This document shows, piece by piece, positions 38,532 through 47,321 of a stretch of 64,000 bases of DNA. The notes beneath the pieces were generated by a model. It saw only the letters and a list, made by a program, of their open reading frames with translations. It was not told where the DNA came from and did not search any database. Position 1 is the first letter of the stretch; the number at the start of each line of letters is the position of its first letter. Location of the stretch: NCBI RefSeq assembly GCF_003115845.1, contig NZ_KZ819022.1, forward strand, positions 372,001-436,000, given 5' to 3'. Position numbers and translations under genes: made by a program. The stretch is from Brenneria roseae subsp. roseae (GTDB lineage Bacteria > Pseudomonadota > Gammaproteobacteria > Enterobacterales > Enterobacteriaceae).

Positions 38532-39098
38532 CTATTCCTGCGAAGGCTGAACGGTCAGCGTGATGGCTCGCTCGTCGCACTGGATCAGACATTCGCCGCA
38601 TCCGGAACAACGTGAAGTATCGACAACGGGATATCCGTATTCGTTGGTATCGAGCGCTTGTTCCGTGCAGGACGCCAGACACTGTCCGCAGTGGCGTTGG
38701 GGATGAATACAGCGGCTGGTGTCGATAACCGGGCGTAATCCGGTATCAAACTGCGTCTGTGGCTGCAAGGCGCCGCTGGCACAGTGCTGAATGCACTGAT
38801 TGCAGCCGTCGCAACTGGCATATTCAATGGCAAGCAGGGGATAGCCGTCATCGTCCCGTGTGATGACGCCCATCGGACAATGTTCAATGCATTGCTGGCA
38901 GCGAGTGCACTGATGCAGGAATAATTCGGGCGCGATTGCGCCCGGAGGTCGCGGCGTCCGGGCCAGACGCGCCGCTTCCGGCGATGTGTCTGGCGGCACG
39001 GTTTTCTGCGAAGCGGTCAGCAGCGCGCGGAACAGCCCGCGCCGGCTGATATAGCGGTGTGAGAGATATTCGCGGTAAAAGTTGTCCGTTTTATCCAT
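38532..39098 (-). CDS. NapF-like multi-cluster ferredoxin in the dms operon
   Basis: 188 residues. Four cysteine groups are visible: CTRCQQCIEHC, CDGCNQCIQHC, CIHPQRHCGQCLASC and CSGCGECLIQC. The arrangement matches E. coli NapF, including the long spacing in the third group. The N-terminal SRRGLFRALL also matches NapF. NapF is a cytoplasmic protein tied to maturation of the nitrate reductase NapA. Here no nap gene is present and the start codon overlaps the stop of the chaperone gene, so a role in maturing or electron supply to DmsA is likely. The frame is open upstream, but inside the chaperone gene. Confidence 0.82.
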   Translation of the reverse strand: MDKTDNFYREYLSHRYISRRGLFRALLTASQKTVPPDTSPEAARLARTPRPPGAIAPELFLHQCTRCQQCIEHCPMGVITRDDDGYPLLAIEYASCDGCNQCIQHCASGALQPQTQFDTGLRPVIDTSRCIHPQRHCGQCLASCTEQALDTNEYGYPVVDTSRCSGCGECLIQCDERAITLTVQPSQE

Positions 39099-39691
39099 CA
39101 GCGATATATCCGGTATTCGCGTGGGGACAGCGCGTAACGGTGCTGTATCTCTTGTAGAAATAGCCCGGTAATCTGTGCCAGCTGTGCATAGAACGCGCTC
39201 TGGGTGTTGGTGCGCAAAAGAGCCAGATAGCGATGACTCCACGGCAGCAGATGTTCTTCCAGCAGTGTCACCACCGCACTTTCGTTCTCCAGTTCGAGAA
39301 AGCAGGCCAAAGCCAGTAACATCAGGCCAAACTGGTCTTCCGGCTCATTATGGAGGCGGTCGAACGTCAACTGGTTGTGTTGTAAAAAGTCCCGATAGCG
39401 AGCGGTAGAATCGCCCATCAGCAAATTATCTTTGTCGAGATAGACCGACCCCCAGGGCGGCGCCTGCATTTCGCCCTGACCTTCAAACAGGACGGAAAAC
39501 TGCCAGGTAAATGTCTCGGCGTCAGGTATGCGCAGTTGCCGGCACAGCTGATATACGGTTTCTTTATCCTGCCAGTGGTACAGTTCAGGGATCTGATCGA
39601 GCTTGTCTGTCAGCAGGCTTATTTCCGGCGAACCGGGGGGATAGTAAAACAATGCGCCCAACAAACGCGGTAAGACGGCAACAGATGACAT
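39098..39691 (-). CDS. TorD/DmsD-family molybdoenzyme chaperone
   Basis: 197 residues, all-helical. Features are PRLLGALFYYPPGSPEIS at the start, EFTWQFSVLFEGQ-like TFTWQFSVLFEGQGEMQAPP and PEDQFGLMLLALACFLE, as in DmsD and YcdY. Such chaperones bind the Tat signal of molybdoenzymes such as DmsA and hold back export until the cofactor is in. ATG 39691 lies behind GGAG. The frame also continues upstream without a family match. It lies between dmsC and the NapF-like gene. Confidence 0.83.
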   Translation of the reverse strand: MSSVAVLPRLLGALFYYPPGSPEISLLTDKLDQIPELYHWQDKETVYQLCRQLRIPDAETFTWQFSVLFEGQGEMQAPPWGSVYLDKDNLLMGDSTARYRDFLQHNQLTFDRLHNEPEDQFGLMLLALACFLELENESAVVTLLEEHLLPWSHRYLALLRTNTQSAFYAQLAQITGLFLQEIQHRYALSPREYRIYR

Positions 39692-39750
39692 GGTGTATCT
39701 CCACGGTGAACAGCGACAGGCCAGCGTGCGCCGGCCTGTCTGCCGGGGCG

Positions 39751-40527
39751 TTACATCGGTAGCGTCCACAGATTATAGAAAGCAATTCGCCCTGCCAGTT
39801 CGCCGACAATCACCACGGCGGCGCTGGCGGCCAGCAGCGTTTGTCCGGCGCGATAGCGCAGATGCAGGACGCCGCCAATCAGGCCGACGGCCAGCAGTAT
39901 GAGCTGTGCGCTAAACCAGGAAAGCTGGGCGCTGGTCAACGCGCTGTCCGCTGTCATCAGCGTGGATAAATAGCCGGGACGCAAACAGAAGCTTGCCAGT
40001 ATGGCCAACAGGCTAACGGAGAGTCCCAGACGGCGGGCGCCGAGCGCGGCGGCCAGTGCGCCGCCGCCGATCATGGCCGTCAGCAGCATTGCCGCCGTCG
40101 TGTAGCTGTTATCCCAGGTTGCCACGGTCGAAAGCTGGTATACGCGGGGAACGGCCGCCAGAAAGAACAGACCAATCACCGCGGCCAGCCAGGCCAGACC
40201 TGAAAACAGCACCCGGCCTCCCCGGTTGAGCAGCAGTCCCAGCGCCGCGACACCGCCGGCGGCGGAGAACAGGGCGGAGAGCACGATCTCGTTGCTCATG
40301 GGCGAGTGGCCGACGCGGAACAGCATATTGATGGCCCGCAGCGGTTGGCCGACATGGAAAGTGCCGATGAGCAGGGCCACGCCAAACAGGCACATGGCGC
40401 CAAACAGTCCGATGGCCAGACGACGGCTATCAATCTGCCGGCATTGCGCGGCAATCAACAGCAGAATGAATGCGCCGACGGCGCTTTGTGTGAGAACGGT
40501 AAAGAATACCAGAGGCAACTCATGCAT
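39751..40527 (-). CDS. dmsC: DMSO reductase membrane anchor subunit DmsC
   Basis: 258 residues with about eight membrane helices, somewhat shorter than E. coli DmsC (287). It anchors DmsAB and passes electrons from menaquinol. Family blocks are MHELPLVFFTVLTQSAVGAF at the start, FHVGQPLRAINMLFRVGHSPMSNE and a conserved ELAGRIAFYN at the end. It starts within the last codons of dmsB (8-base overlap). Confidence 0.92.
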   Translation of the reverse strand: MHELPLVFFTVLTQSAVGAFILLLIAAQCRQIDSRRLAIGLFGAMCLFGVALLIGTFHVGQPLRAINMLFRVGHSPMSNEIVLSALFSAAGGVAALGLLLNRGGRVLFSGLAWLAAVIGLFFLAAVPRVYQLSTVATWDNSYTTAAMLLTAMIGGGALAAALGARRLGLSVSLLAILASFCLRPGYLSTLMTADSALTSAQLSWFSAQLILLAVGLIGGVLHLRYRAGQTLLAASAAVVIVGELAGRIAFYNLWTLPM

Positions 40528-41146
40528 GGCGAACCTCCTGCAAGTTCTGAATCGATCCTTCCGTATCGCCGGTCAGGCGGGAGTTTGGATGCGGTTTAAC
40601 AATCAGGTTCGGTTTGGTCAGCGTGGCTGAAGGCAACGGTGCGATTTCATTCTCAGTGCCGTATTTGGCGCGGAGTTCGTCGATTGGACCAAAATCCAGC
40701 GCCCGCTGAGGGCATGACTCTACGCAGATGGGTTGCAGATTGTGCTGCAAGCGATCCAGGCAGCCATCGCATTTGCGCATGACTTTTGCCTGATAGTCGA
40801 ACTGCGGTGCGCCATAGGGACAGCGCATTTCACAATAGCGACAGCCTACGCACAGCTCATCGTTCACCAAAACCAGACCGTCTTCTTCCCGTTTGTGCAT
40901 GGCGCCGGTGGGGCAGCCCGCCACGCAGGTCGGCTGATCACAGTGGTTACAGGCGATGGAAAGGTAGTAGCTGAACGTATTATTGCGCCAGGCATTACCG
41001 TCTTTGATCCAACCGCCGCCGCCATACTCATAAACCCGGCGGAATTTCGGGCCGATATCCAGATCCTTATTATCCTTACAGCTTACCTGGCAGGTTTTAC
41101 AACCGGAGCAGCGTGAGGAGTCAACAAAAAAGCCATATTGTGTCAT
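40520..41146 (-). CDS. dmsB: DMSO reductase iron-sulfur subunit DmsB
   Basis: 208 residues (205 in E. coli). Four [4Fe-4S] groups: CSGCKTCQVSCKD, CNHCDQPTCVAGCP, CVGCRYCEMRCPYG and CDGCLDRLQHNLQPICVESC. It carries electrons from DmsC to DmsA. ATG 41146 behind AGAGGTGA is 14 bases after the dmsA stop. Confidence 0.95.
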   Translation of the reverse strand: MTQYGFFVDSSRCSGCKTCQVSCKDNKDLDIGPKFRRVYEYGGGGWIKDGNAWRNNTFSYYLSIACNHCDQPTCVAGCPTGAMHKREEDGLVLVNDELCVGCRYCEMRCPYGAPQFDYQAKVMRKCDGCLDRLQHNLQPICVESCPQRALDFGPIDELRAKYGTENEIAPLPSATLTKPNLIVKPHPNSRLTGDTEGSIQNLQEVRHA

Positions 41147-41160
41147 CGTTAATCACCTCT

Positions 41161-43611
41161 TTAGACGCGTCGTATTTCAACCAGATTGGTATGCTGTGGA
41201 TTGCCTTTGGCCAGCGGCGAGACATCGTGTGTCGTCAGCGTATTAATACAGCCGCCGATATCGACGCCTTCACTGTTGAGTCGCGTCCACGCGCCCTGCG
41301 GCATGGCCGCTACGCCCGGCAGGATGCGATTGGTTACCTTGCAGGCGATTTCCACAATGCCCCGATCGTTGAATATTCTGACGCGATCGCCGGACTTCAG
41401 ATGGCGAGACGTGGCATCAATCGGGTTAATCCATACTTCATCCGGCGCCGCCTCGTGCAGCTGCGACACATTGCTATAAGTCGAGTGGGTATGCCCTTTG
41501 GTGTGAAAGCCGCTCAGCTGTAGCGGATATTTCGCCGTCAGCGTTTTATTCAGATGGGATTCACGCGCCGGACAGAATTCAGGGATCGGCGAAATTTTGT
41601 CACCGGCAGGCAGCGTCCATTCGCTGGCCAGTTTCGCCAGCGCTTCGGAATAGATCTCCGCTTTCCCCGACGGCGTTTTCAGTGGGTTCGCCTGCGGGTC
41701 CTGACGGAAGTCGGCAAACGCGATGCTTTGCTTATCCGTGGCGATTTGCTGATCAATGACCCCTTTATCTTTGGCAATGTCCCAGTCAGGCAGGTAAGGG
41801 CGTTGCGCTTTCACCTGTAGGTAATGTTTCTCAACCCACTGCGCCTGCGTTTTTCCTTCGGTAAATTGATCCCGTATGCCGAGATGACCGGCAATGTCTG
41901 CACAGATGTCGTAGGTACTGCGCACTTCCCACATCGGATCGATGGTTTTCTGCATCGCGATCATGTAGTTGTGAGCGCCGGACGCATAGGAGTTATTCAC
42001 CAGATCTTCAGCTTCCAGATAGCTGGTTTCCGGCAGCAGGATATCGGCGAACTTCGCGCTGGGCGTCATATGGTTATCGATGACGATAATGGTTTCACAC
42101 AGCGTATCGTCTGCCAGTATCTCCCGGGTGCGGTTGATTTGGCCGTGCTGGTTCACCAGCGCGTTGCCCGCCTGATTGACGATGAGTTTGATGCCGACAT
42201 TGAGCTTGTCCGCACCTTTGACGCCCATGCTGGTCGCCGTCATTTTCTCCGGATTCAGAATGGCGTCTGTCCACAGATAACAGGGAATGGAAACCTTCAG
42301 CGGATTCGCGCCGGTAGGCAGTGTCGGTACGCCGTAATCGGTGGCATACGGCCAGTTGCCGTTATTGGTGCCGGGCAAACCGAAGTGTCCGGTAAGCAGT
42401 GGCAACGTCTGGATGGCGCGTACGGATTGCTCACCGTTGGCGTGACGCTGCGGCCCCCAGCCTTGTCCGATATAACAGGCATTGGCTCCGGCGATTTCCC
42501 GCGCCAGTTGGCGAATGCGTATTGCCGGAATCCCCGTGATGTCGGCTGCCCATTCCGGTGTTTTCTCTATACCGTCTTCGCCCCGACCCAGAATGTAATC
42601 TTTATAGCTGGCGTTCGGCGCGGCGGACGCGGGCAGGGTGGAACTGTCGTAACCGACGCAATAGCGATTGATCATCGCTTCATCGATCAGTTTTTCGGTA
42701 ATTAATGTATGCGCCAGACCGGCGACCAACGCGGCATCGGTTGTCGGCCTGATGGCGAGCCACTCGGCATGTTCAGTGATCACGGAATCGGTATAGCGCG
42801 GATCGATAATAATGACTCTGGCCTGCGACTCTTCCAGTGCGCGACGTAACTCTTCCACCTGACCTCCGCCGGACATGCGGGTTTCCGACAGGTTCATGCC
42901 AAAAAATACCACCAGATCGGAATGAAGGATCTGGGTGAAATGGCTGCTCACATATGTGCCGTGCGTATAAGGCGTGGCGGCGGCAATCTGCGCGGTAGAA
43001 TACGTATTGTGGTAATTCAGGTAACCGCCATTCAGGTTTAACAGCCGTTTCCAGGCGTGCGTTCCCTGATTGTGGTAGTAAGCGCCGGACTGATAGTTGT
43101 AGTAGATCGCGTCATTGCCATACTTTTCGGCAACCCGTTTTAACTCGGAGGCGACCAGTGCGGTGGCCTCTTCCCAACTGATGCGTTTGAATTTTCCTTC
43201 TCCGCGTTTTCCTACCCGTTTCATCGGATATTTCAGTCGGTCGGGGCTATAAACGCGCCAGCGGTTGGAGCGTCCGCGCAGGCAGGGGCGAATTTGATGC
43301 TCGCCAAACACGCTGTCGTTTTTGCTGTCTTCCGCTTCGATGCGCACAATGCGGCCGTCTTTGACCACCACCTTTAACGGACAACGACTGCCGCAGTTAA
43401 CCAGGCAGGCGCTGTGGCGAATGGTTTCCCCCTCATTAACAACGCCAGATGGGGTGGGGGTCCCCGACGGTGAGGCGGATTGCGCATTCACGGCAAAAGG
43501 CAAGGTAATACTGCTGGATATAGCCACTGCCGCACTGAGTTTGGCGACATCTTTTACCGCTTCCCTTCGGGATATTTCCCGATGGAGCAGTTCATCGATT
43601 ATTTTTTTCAT
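41161..43611 (-). CDS. dmsA: DMSO reductase catalytic subunit DmsA
   Basis: 816 residues, molybdopterin oxidoreductase that reduces dimethyl sulfoxide and similar compounds. Tat signal: EISRREAVKDVAKLSAAVAI. The Fe-S motif is ACLVNCGSRCPLKV with a later RPCLRGRS. The block YLNYHNTYSTAQIAAATPY contains the serine expected to ligate molybdenum. ATG 43611 behind AAGGGGG is the start; an in-frame codon at 43644 has no binding site. Two FNR boxes lie upstream. The operon order is dmsA-dmsB-dmsC-chaperone-ferredoxin. Confidence 0.94.
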   Translation of the reverse strand: MKKIIDELLHREISRREAVKDVAKLSAAVAISSSITLPFAVNAQSASPSGTPTPSGVVNEGETIRHSACLVNCGSRCPLKVVVKDGRIVRIEAEDSKNDSVFGEHQIRPCLRGRSNRWRVYSPDRLKYPMKRVGKRGEGKFKRISWEEATALVASELKRVAEKYGNDAIYYNYQSGAYYHNQGTHAWKRLLNLNGGYLNYHNTYSTAQIAAATPYTHGTYVSSHFTQILHSDLVVFFGMNLSETRMSGGGQVEELRRALEESQARVIIIDPRYTDSVITEHAEWLAIRPTTDAALVAGLAHTLITEKLIDEAMINRYCVGYDSSTLPASAAPNASYKDYILGRGEDGIEKTPEWAADITGIPAIRIRQLAREIAGANACYIGQGWGPQRHANGEQSVRAIQTLPLLTGHFGLPGTNNGNWPYATDYGVPTLPTGANPLKVSIPCYLWTDAILNPEKMTATSMGVKGADKLNVGIKLIVNQAGNALVNQHGQINRTREILADDTLCETIIVIDNHMTPSAKFADILLPETSYLEAEDLVNNSYASGAHNYMIAMQKTIDPMWEVRSTYDICADIAGHLGIRDQFTEGKTQAQWVEKHYLQVKAQRPYLPDWDIAKDKGVIDQQIATDKQSIAFADFRQDPQANPLKTPSGKAEIYSEALAKLASEWTLPAGDKISPIPEFCPARESHLNKTLTAKYPLQLSGFHTKGHTHSTYSNVSQLHEAAPDEVWINPIDATSRHLKSGDRVRIFNDRGIVEIACKVTNRILPGVAAMPQGAWTRLNSEGVDIGGCINTLTTHDVSPLAKGNPQHTNLVEIRRV

Positions 43612-43667
43612 CGGTTTCCCCCTTATTGATTGCTTTGCTAACAATAACGCCTGTTATTTATGTGGGA

Positions 43668-43681
43668 TTGATAGCGATCAA
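43668..43681. promoter_or_regulatory. FNR box, proximal to dmsA
   Basis: TTGATAGCGATCAA matches the FNR consensus at all ten defined bases. A minus-strand -10-like TATTGT lies at 43646-43641, placing the box centre near -41, the class II activator position. It lies 57 bases upstream of the dmsA start. Confidence 0.78.
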
Positions 43682-43718
43682 GCGAAAGGGGTAAACCGGG
43701 TCGAACAAAGTGAGTAAT

Positions 43719-43732
43719 GTGATCTAAATCAG
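43719..43732. promoter_or_regulatory. FNR-box-like site, distal to dmsA
   Basis: CTGATTTAGATCAC on the minus strand keeps the TGAT-N4-ATCA core and differs from consensus only at the outer base on each side. It lies 51 bases centre-to-centre from the proximal box. Confidence 0.55.
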
Positions 43733-43928
43733 TATTATCTATCGTGTCGTTTCTATTTTTTTAGTTTTTATACTAACTAATTCCTTTGTTTTGGTAAATG
43801 ATAATGATTTTTATGATCATTTACGGCCTTTGCGTTGGGGCTTGTGCTCCGATCGTCAGTCGCACCTGGACATTACCGTTTGCGCGTGCGGATCGACCCC
43901 TGTTGCTGTTCCGTCATAACAACAAAAT

Positions 43929-43967
43929 GGCGGCAACGGGAAGTTTGCTCCTCTTCCCGTCGTCGCC
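43929..43967 (-). terminator. Terminator after the FIST chemoreceptor gene
   Basis: Read on the minus strand, GGCGACGACGGGAAG and CTTCCCGTTGCCGCC form a long stem with two mismatches, followed by ATTTTGTTGTT. It lies 16 bases after the chemoreceptor stop codon and should separate it from dmsA. The rest of 43612-43982 is dms promoter region. Confidence 0.7.
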
Positions 43968-43982
43968 ATGTCGTTCCATTTA

Positions 43983-45932
43983 TCAGGATGAGGTCAGCCG
44001 TTGCAGGGTGGTCAATTGTTCGACCGCCTCATGCATGGCGTCCATCCCTTTGGCGGCGTCTTTCAACCGTCCCAGATTGGCGGTAACGTTATGACGCTCT
44101 TTGCTGGTTTCCTCACTCATGGAGGCAATCTGGTCGGCGGCAGAGATACTCTGATTCGCCATATCCTGAGTCGTTCCGACCGTTTGCGACGCGACATCCC
44201 GGATACGGGCGATAGTGTCGACCGCATCGTTGATGCTGTGCCGGGTTGCATCGGACTGCTCTTTGGATGAACGAGCCAGTCGCCTGACTTCTTCGGCAAC
44301 GACGGCGAATCCCCGACCGGCTTCTCCGGCCCGCGCCGCTTCCACGGCGGCATTGAGGGCGAGCAGGTTGGTTTGATCGGCAATGGTGCTGATCCCGACG
44401 GTAATCTGGCTGATATCGTGTGAAATCTGTTCCAACTGATTCAGTTCGTGTTCCAGATGGCTCTGGGCGGTGCGGGTTTGCGTCGCCGCGTCACTGATGG
44501 CGCGAATATTGGATTCCGCCATATCCAGCGTTTCCGTTTGCCGCGATGTGGCATGTTCAAGCTGGGGCAGCGCGGTCAGCAACGGACTCAACTCCTCCTG
44601 ATACGCCACCACCTGATTGATGACTCTGGACTGAATATGATGCATGGCTTCCCAGCGACGCAGCGCCCGCTGGGCATAGTGTCCGGCAAAGGCGGCATAC
44701 TCGATGGGGAAACGGGTCATGGCCTTGATGTCATGATCGAAAAACGCCAGTGCGGACAGGGTTTGATTGATCGGCACGCCGAAAATCTCGCCAAAACTGG
44801 AGAATCCGGCCGCCGGGACATGATCAAATAAGTCTGCCTGCGCCAGACTGTTCGCGTTATTCAGCCTGCGTAGTACACAGTCGTTCAGCAGCAGCCCGAC
44901 AGGTTTGCCTTTTTCGCTCACGAACTGCTGCCAGTCATGGCGCGTGGCGGCAATAAAGTCGGTCGCCTGGAGCAGATACAGCCGATCGCCAAATTCCAGA
45001 TCGCAGAAAAAGGTGATGCTATCCGCCTGCATGGTGGCGACGGAACGAATAAAGTATTCATTATCGACCCTCACCCCGAAGGTTTTGCCCTCCAGCTGCT
45101 GTGCGATTTGATCGGGTTGGCAGTGAAAATACTCGGTCAGAGCCTGAATAATCGATTGAGGTTTGCCGTTGGCGTCAAACACGGATTGCACCGTACGCGC
45201 CACCGGATCGGCTTGCGCCACTAACCAGCTTTGCGGAGTGGGCTCGAAGTTCTGGCTTTTGAAGGGGGCAAAAGATTTACCATCCGCCATTTGGCAAAAA
45301 ATCAGCACCGCCTTGCCCTGCAATATCTTGCCGTCACAGCCAATATAGGTGGCGCTGAAATCAAGATTGCCGCCCGCCGAGCCGCCGATAGCCATGCACG
45401 GAAAACGGCCGCTGGCATACCAGGCCTGCATCAGGAATCCTTCCGATGCGGAAAGTCCGTCGCAGTAAACCATGGCAAACGTCCGATCGGCGGAAAGGCG
45501 CATGTTGACATTCAGGCGTTCAAGTTCCTGACGGATAGCCGAGATTCTCTGACTGGCCGAGGCCTTTCCCCTGACATGCAGATCGACAATATGAACTTCG
45601 TGATGAGCGATCAGCGTTTGCGGCAGCCACAGCCAGCTACCTTGTCCTCCCGCCATACTGCAATAAGTGGACATGTTGAAGCGATTACACAGGGCGCCTG
45701 TTGAAGAGAGCGTAATGACCGTTGTTTTGGCATCAGACAGATGTTGCCAGGCGCTACTGACGGTAGAGAAATCGGCATCCGGCGGAATAAAGATCAGCAA
45801 AATACCGCTTTTGTCGGCAATACCGATCTGATGCAGTGACGTGGGCGGAGCATCGCAATCAAAAACGCCGCTGGCGGGAGATTTGAAACCGAAAAAGCCA
45901 GCACCAGAACGAAAAGACGATAAAATTCCCAT
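43983..45932 (-). CDS. Soluble chemoreceptor with FIST sensor domain
   Basis: 649 residues. The N-terminal 380 residues match the FIST_N plus FIST_C sensor fold ([53 protein letters not shown]). After a linker the chemotaxis signalling domain follows, with the tip [20 protein letters not shown] and [21 protein letters not shown] see no membrane helix or signal peptide, so the receptor should be cytosolic. There is no C-terminal CheR-binding pentapeptide. FIST proteins bind small ligands; the NosP branch binds haem and senses NO. The start ATG is behind AAGAGGG. It lies upstream of dmsA on the same strand. Confidence 0.87.
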   Translation of the reverse strand: MGILSSFRSGAGFFGFKSPASGVFDCDAPPTSLHQIGIADKSGILLIFIPPDADFSTVSSAWQHLSDAKTTVITLSSTGALCNRFNMSTYCSMAGGQGSWLWLPQTLIAHHEVHIVDLHVRGKASASQRISAIRQELERLNVNMRLSADRTFAMVYCDGLSASEGFLMQAWYASGRFPCMAIGGSAGGNLDFSATYIGCDGKILQGKAVLIFCQMADGKSFAPFKSQNFEPTPQSWLVAQADPVARTVQSVFDANGKPQSIIQALTEYFHCQPDQIAQQLEGKTFGVRVDNEYFIRSVATMQADSITFFCDLEFGDRLYLLQATDFIAATRHDWQQFVSEKGKPVGLLLNDCVLRRLNNANSLAQADLFDHVPAAGFSSFGEIFGVPINQTLSALAFFDHDIKAMTRFPIEYAAFAGHYAQRALRRWEAMHHIQSRVINQVVAYQEELSPLLTALPQLEHATSRQTETLDMAESNIRAISDAATQTRTAQSHLEHELNQLEQISHDISQITVGISTIADQTNLLALNAAVEAARAGEAGRGFAVVAEEVRRLARSSKEQSDATRHSINDAVDTIARIRDVASQTVGTTQDMANQSISAADQIASMSEETSKERHNVTANLGRLKDAAKGMDAMHEAVEQLTTLQRLTSS

Positions 45933-45957
45933 AGTTCCCTCTTTTCAATTTTATCAT

Positions 45958-46105
45958 GGCATAACCAATAGATTTCAAGATGGAGGACAAAACGTTGTCG
46001 TTTTAACAACGCAACGCGCCGGCCCTCTACTGTCGAGGTTCATTCATGAGCCTCGTAACGCTGCTTACAGCCAATACTCCTGCGTCTTGAAAGATGAAAG
46101 GTATA
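45958..46105 (-). repeat. Dispersed repeat, copy E (inverted)
   Basis: Read on the minus strand it starts TATACCTTTCATCTTTCAAG, then has GTATTGGCTGT and later GCGTTGCGTTGTTAAAACG and ACAACGTTTTGTCC, the same blocks in the same order as copy B. The end, ATTGGTTATG, is diverged. It lies upstream of the FIST chemoreceptor; the rest of 46106-46386 shows nothing I can name. Confidence 0.65.
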
Positions 46106-46386
46106 AAAGAGTCTATGCCGTACATCGATAGAATGTATGAGTTCTATGTCACGTTTATATTCGACATTTCTCAGGTTGCAGGATAAATTCGCTTGAATAT
46201 ATTTACATTTACGTCATCCATGAGATGCCGTTTTTCTGAGGAGAAATAGCAGGGTTTATTTTGAGACAAACAATTCAAATCGGTAATTTTATTATTCGTA
46301 ATCAGAACGATTAGCGGTTTAATTAACAGACGATCGGCATTTAATTAAATTTACTGAAGTATTATGATTCGCCAATAGGCTATTGG

Positions 46387-46472
46387 TATATTCCCGTCAG
46401 GCTTCACGCTGCCGGCGCGTTGGCCGCATTACCCGGCCCTTCCATGGGCCCCGCGGCAACTCGAGTTATCCG
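46387..46472 (+). repeat. Dispersed repeat, copy C (short)
   Basis: Starts TATATTCCCGTCAGGCTTCA, continues with GCGCGTTGGCCGCATTACC and CCATGGGCC, and ends AACTCGAGTTATCCG. It lacks the middle hairpin block of copies B, D and E, like copy A. Its right end touches the yehS stop codon. Confidence 0.6.
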
Positions 46473-46933
46473 CGTTGACGCACCCGTGCGGTTAACCCTT
46501 TCAGAAAGTAGCGCAGGATTTGATCGCCACAGACGCGGTAATTTTTATGATCCGGTGAACGCATCATGGCCGTTAATTCAGGCTGGGAGACTCTGAAATT
46601 CTGAGCAGCCAATATTTCCTGAATATCCGTGGTTTTCAGTGAGAATGCAACGCGCAGTTTTTTCAGAATAATGTTATTGGTGATTTTACGCTCGACCTGT
46701 AACGCCGGCTGATTTTCATCTTTGCCGCGCTTTTGCAGAATCAGGCCGTTGAGAAAATAGCTCATCACAATATCAGGACACGGCTGGTAGCCGGCTTCAT
46801 CCTCTTTTTTCACATAGCTTGCCAATTGCTGAGGCGGCACGGTCATTTCCACCAACGCCAGGATCGCCAGCAGGTGGTCGTTATTTAAATTCAGCATATA
46901 GCGCACGCTGCGCAGCACGTCGTTATTCATCAT
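46466..46933 (-). CDS. yehS: DUF1456 family protein YehS
   Basis: 155 residues (156 in E. coli). Two tandem DUF1456 repeats: NNDVLRSVRYMLNLNNDHLL with PDIVMSYFLNGLILQKRGKD, then NNIILKKLRVAFSLKTTDI with CGDQILRYFLKGLTARV. Function is unknown. The start ATG 46933 aligns with the E. coli start; the frame is open to 47038 but the extension has no match. The last codons overlap a dispersed repeat. Confidence 0.9.
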   Translation of the reverse strand: MMNNDVLRSVRYMLNLNNDHLLAILALVEMTVPPQQLASYVKKEDEAGYQPCPDIVMSYFLNGLILQKRGKDENQPALQVERKITNNIILKKLRVAFSLKTTDIQEILAAQNFRVSQPELTAMMRSPDHKNYRVCGDQILRYFLKGLTARVRQRG

Positions 46934-47175
46934 TACCGGGTTTTTCTCGCCGTTCATCATCGTTATGGTCGGGTAGTATAAGGGAATGGTGAAAAAATGC
47001 AGAGCGGATCTGTGCATCCGATGGCGAAGAGACGGCAAACCGCCTAATGAAAGGTTGTTCTGCCCGCAAAGTGTTCAACCCAGCCTGCCGGATTGGTAAA
47101 AACGCGGATCCTATTGGACAGGCAAGAAAAGGAATGGCGTTTGAAAGTCAGTTTACCGAATGGAGTGGGGCAGAA

Positions 47176-47235
47176 ATGGCTATGCGGGAAAACTTATTGA
47201 AGTGCTTGATTCTCATCGTACTGATTCGTAAATAA
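47176..47235 (+). CDS. Possible small hydrophobic peptide (19 residues)
   Basis: MAMRENLLKCLILIVLIRK, read from ATG 47176 behind GGAGTGGGG, followed six bases later by a terminator-like hairpin. A short charged N-terminus, a hydrophobic core and a basic end are seen in type I toxins, but I recognise no family. It is the end of a 62-codon open frame from 47047. The frame could be chance. The rest of 46934-47321 holds only the yehS upstream region. Confidence 0.25.
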   Translation: MAMRENLLKCLILIVLIRK

Positions 47236-47240
47236 TGAAC

Positions 47241-47278
47241 ACTCAATACCTCCTGAATATGGTAGAACTGAGTTTTTT
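47241..47278 (+). terminator. Terminator-like hairpin, plus strand
   Basis: ACTCAATACC pairs with GGTAGAACTGAGT with a bulge, followed by six T. No other plus-strand gene ends here, so it supports transcription of the short frame before it. Confidence 0.4.
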
Positions 47279-47321
47279 ATCGATTTCTTTTGCAGGATTT
47301 ATTTATGAATAACATTATGCT

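Noticed and set aside
41824-42705. A 293-codon plus-strand open frame inside dmsA
   Set aside because: It lies fully antisense to the molybdopterin domain of DmsA and shows no domain of its own.
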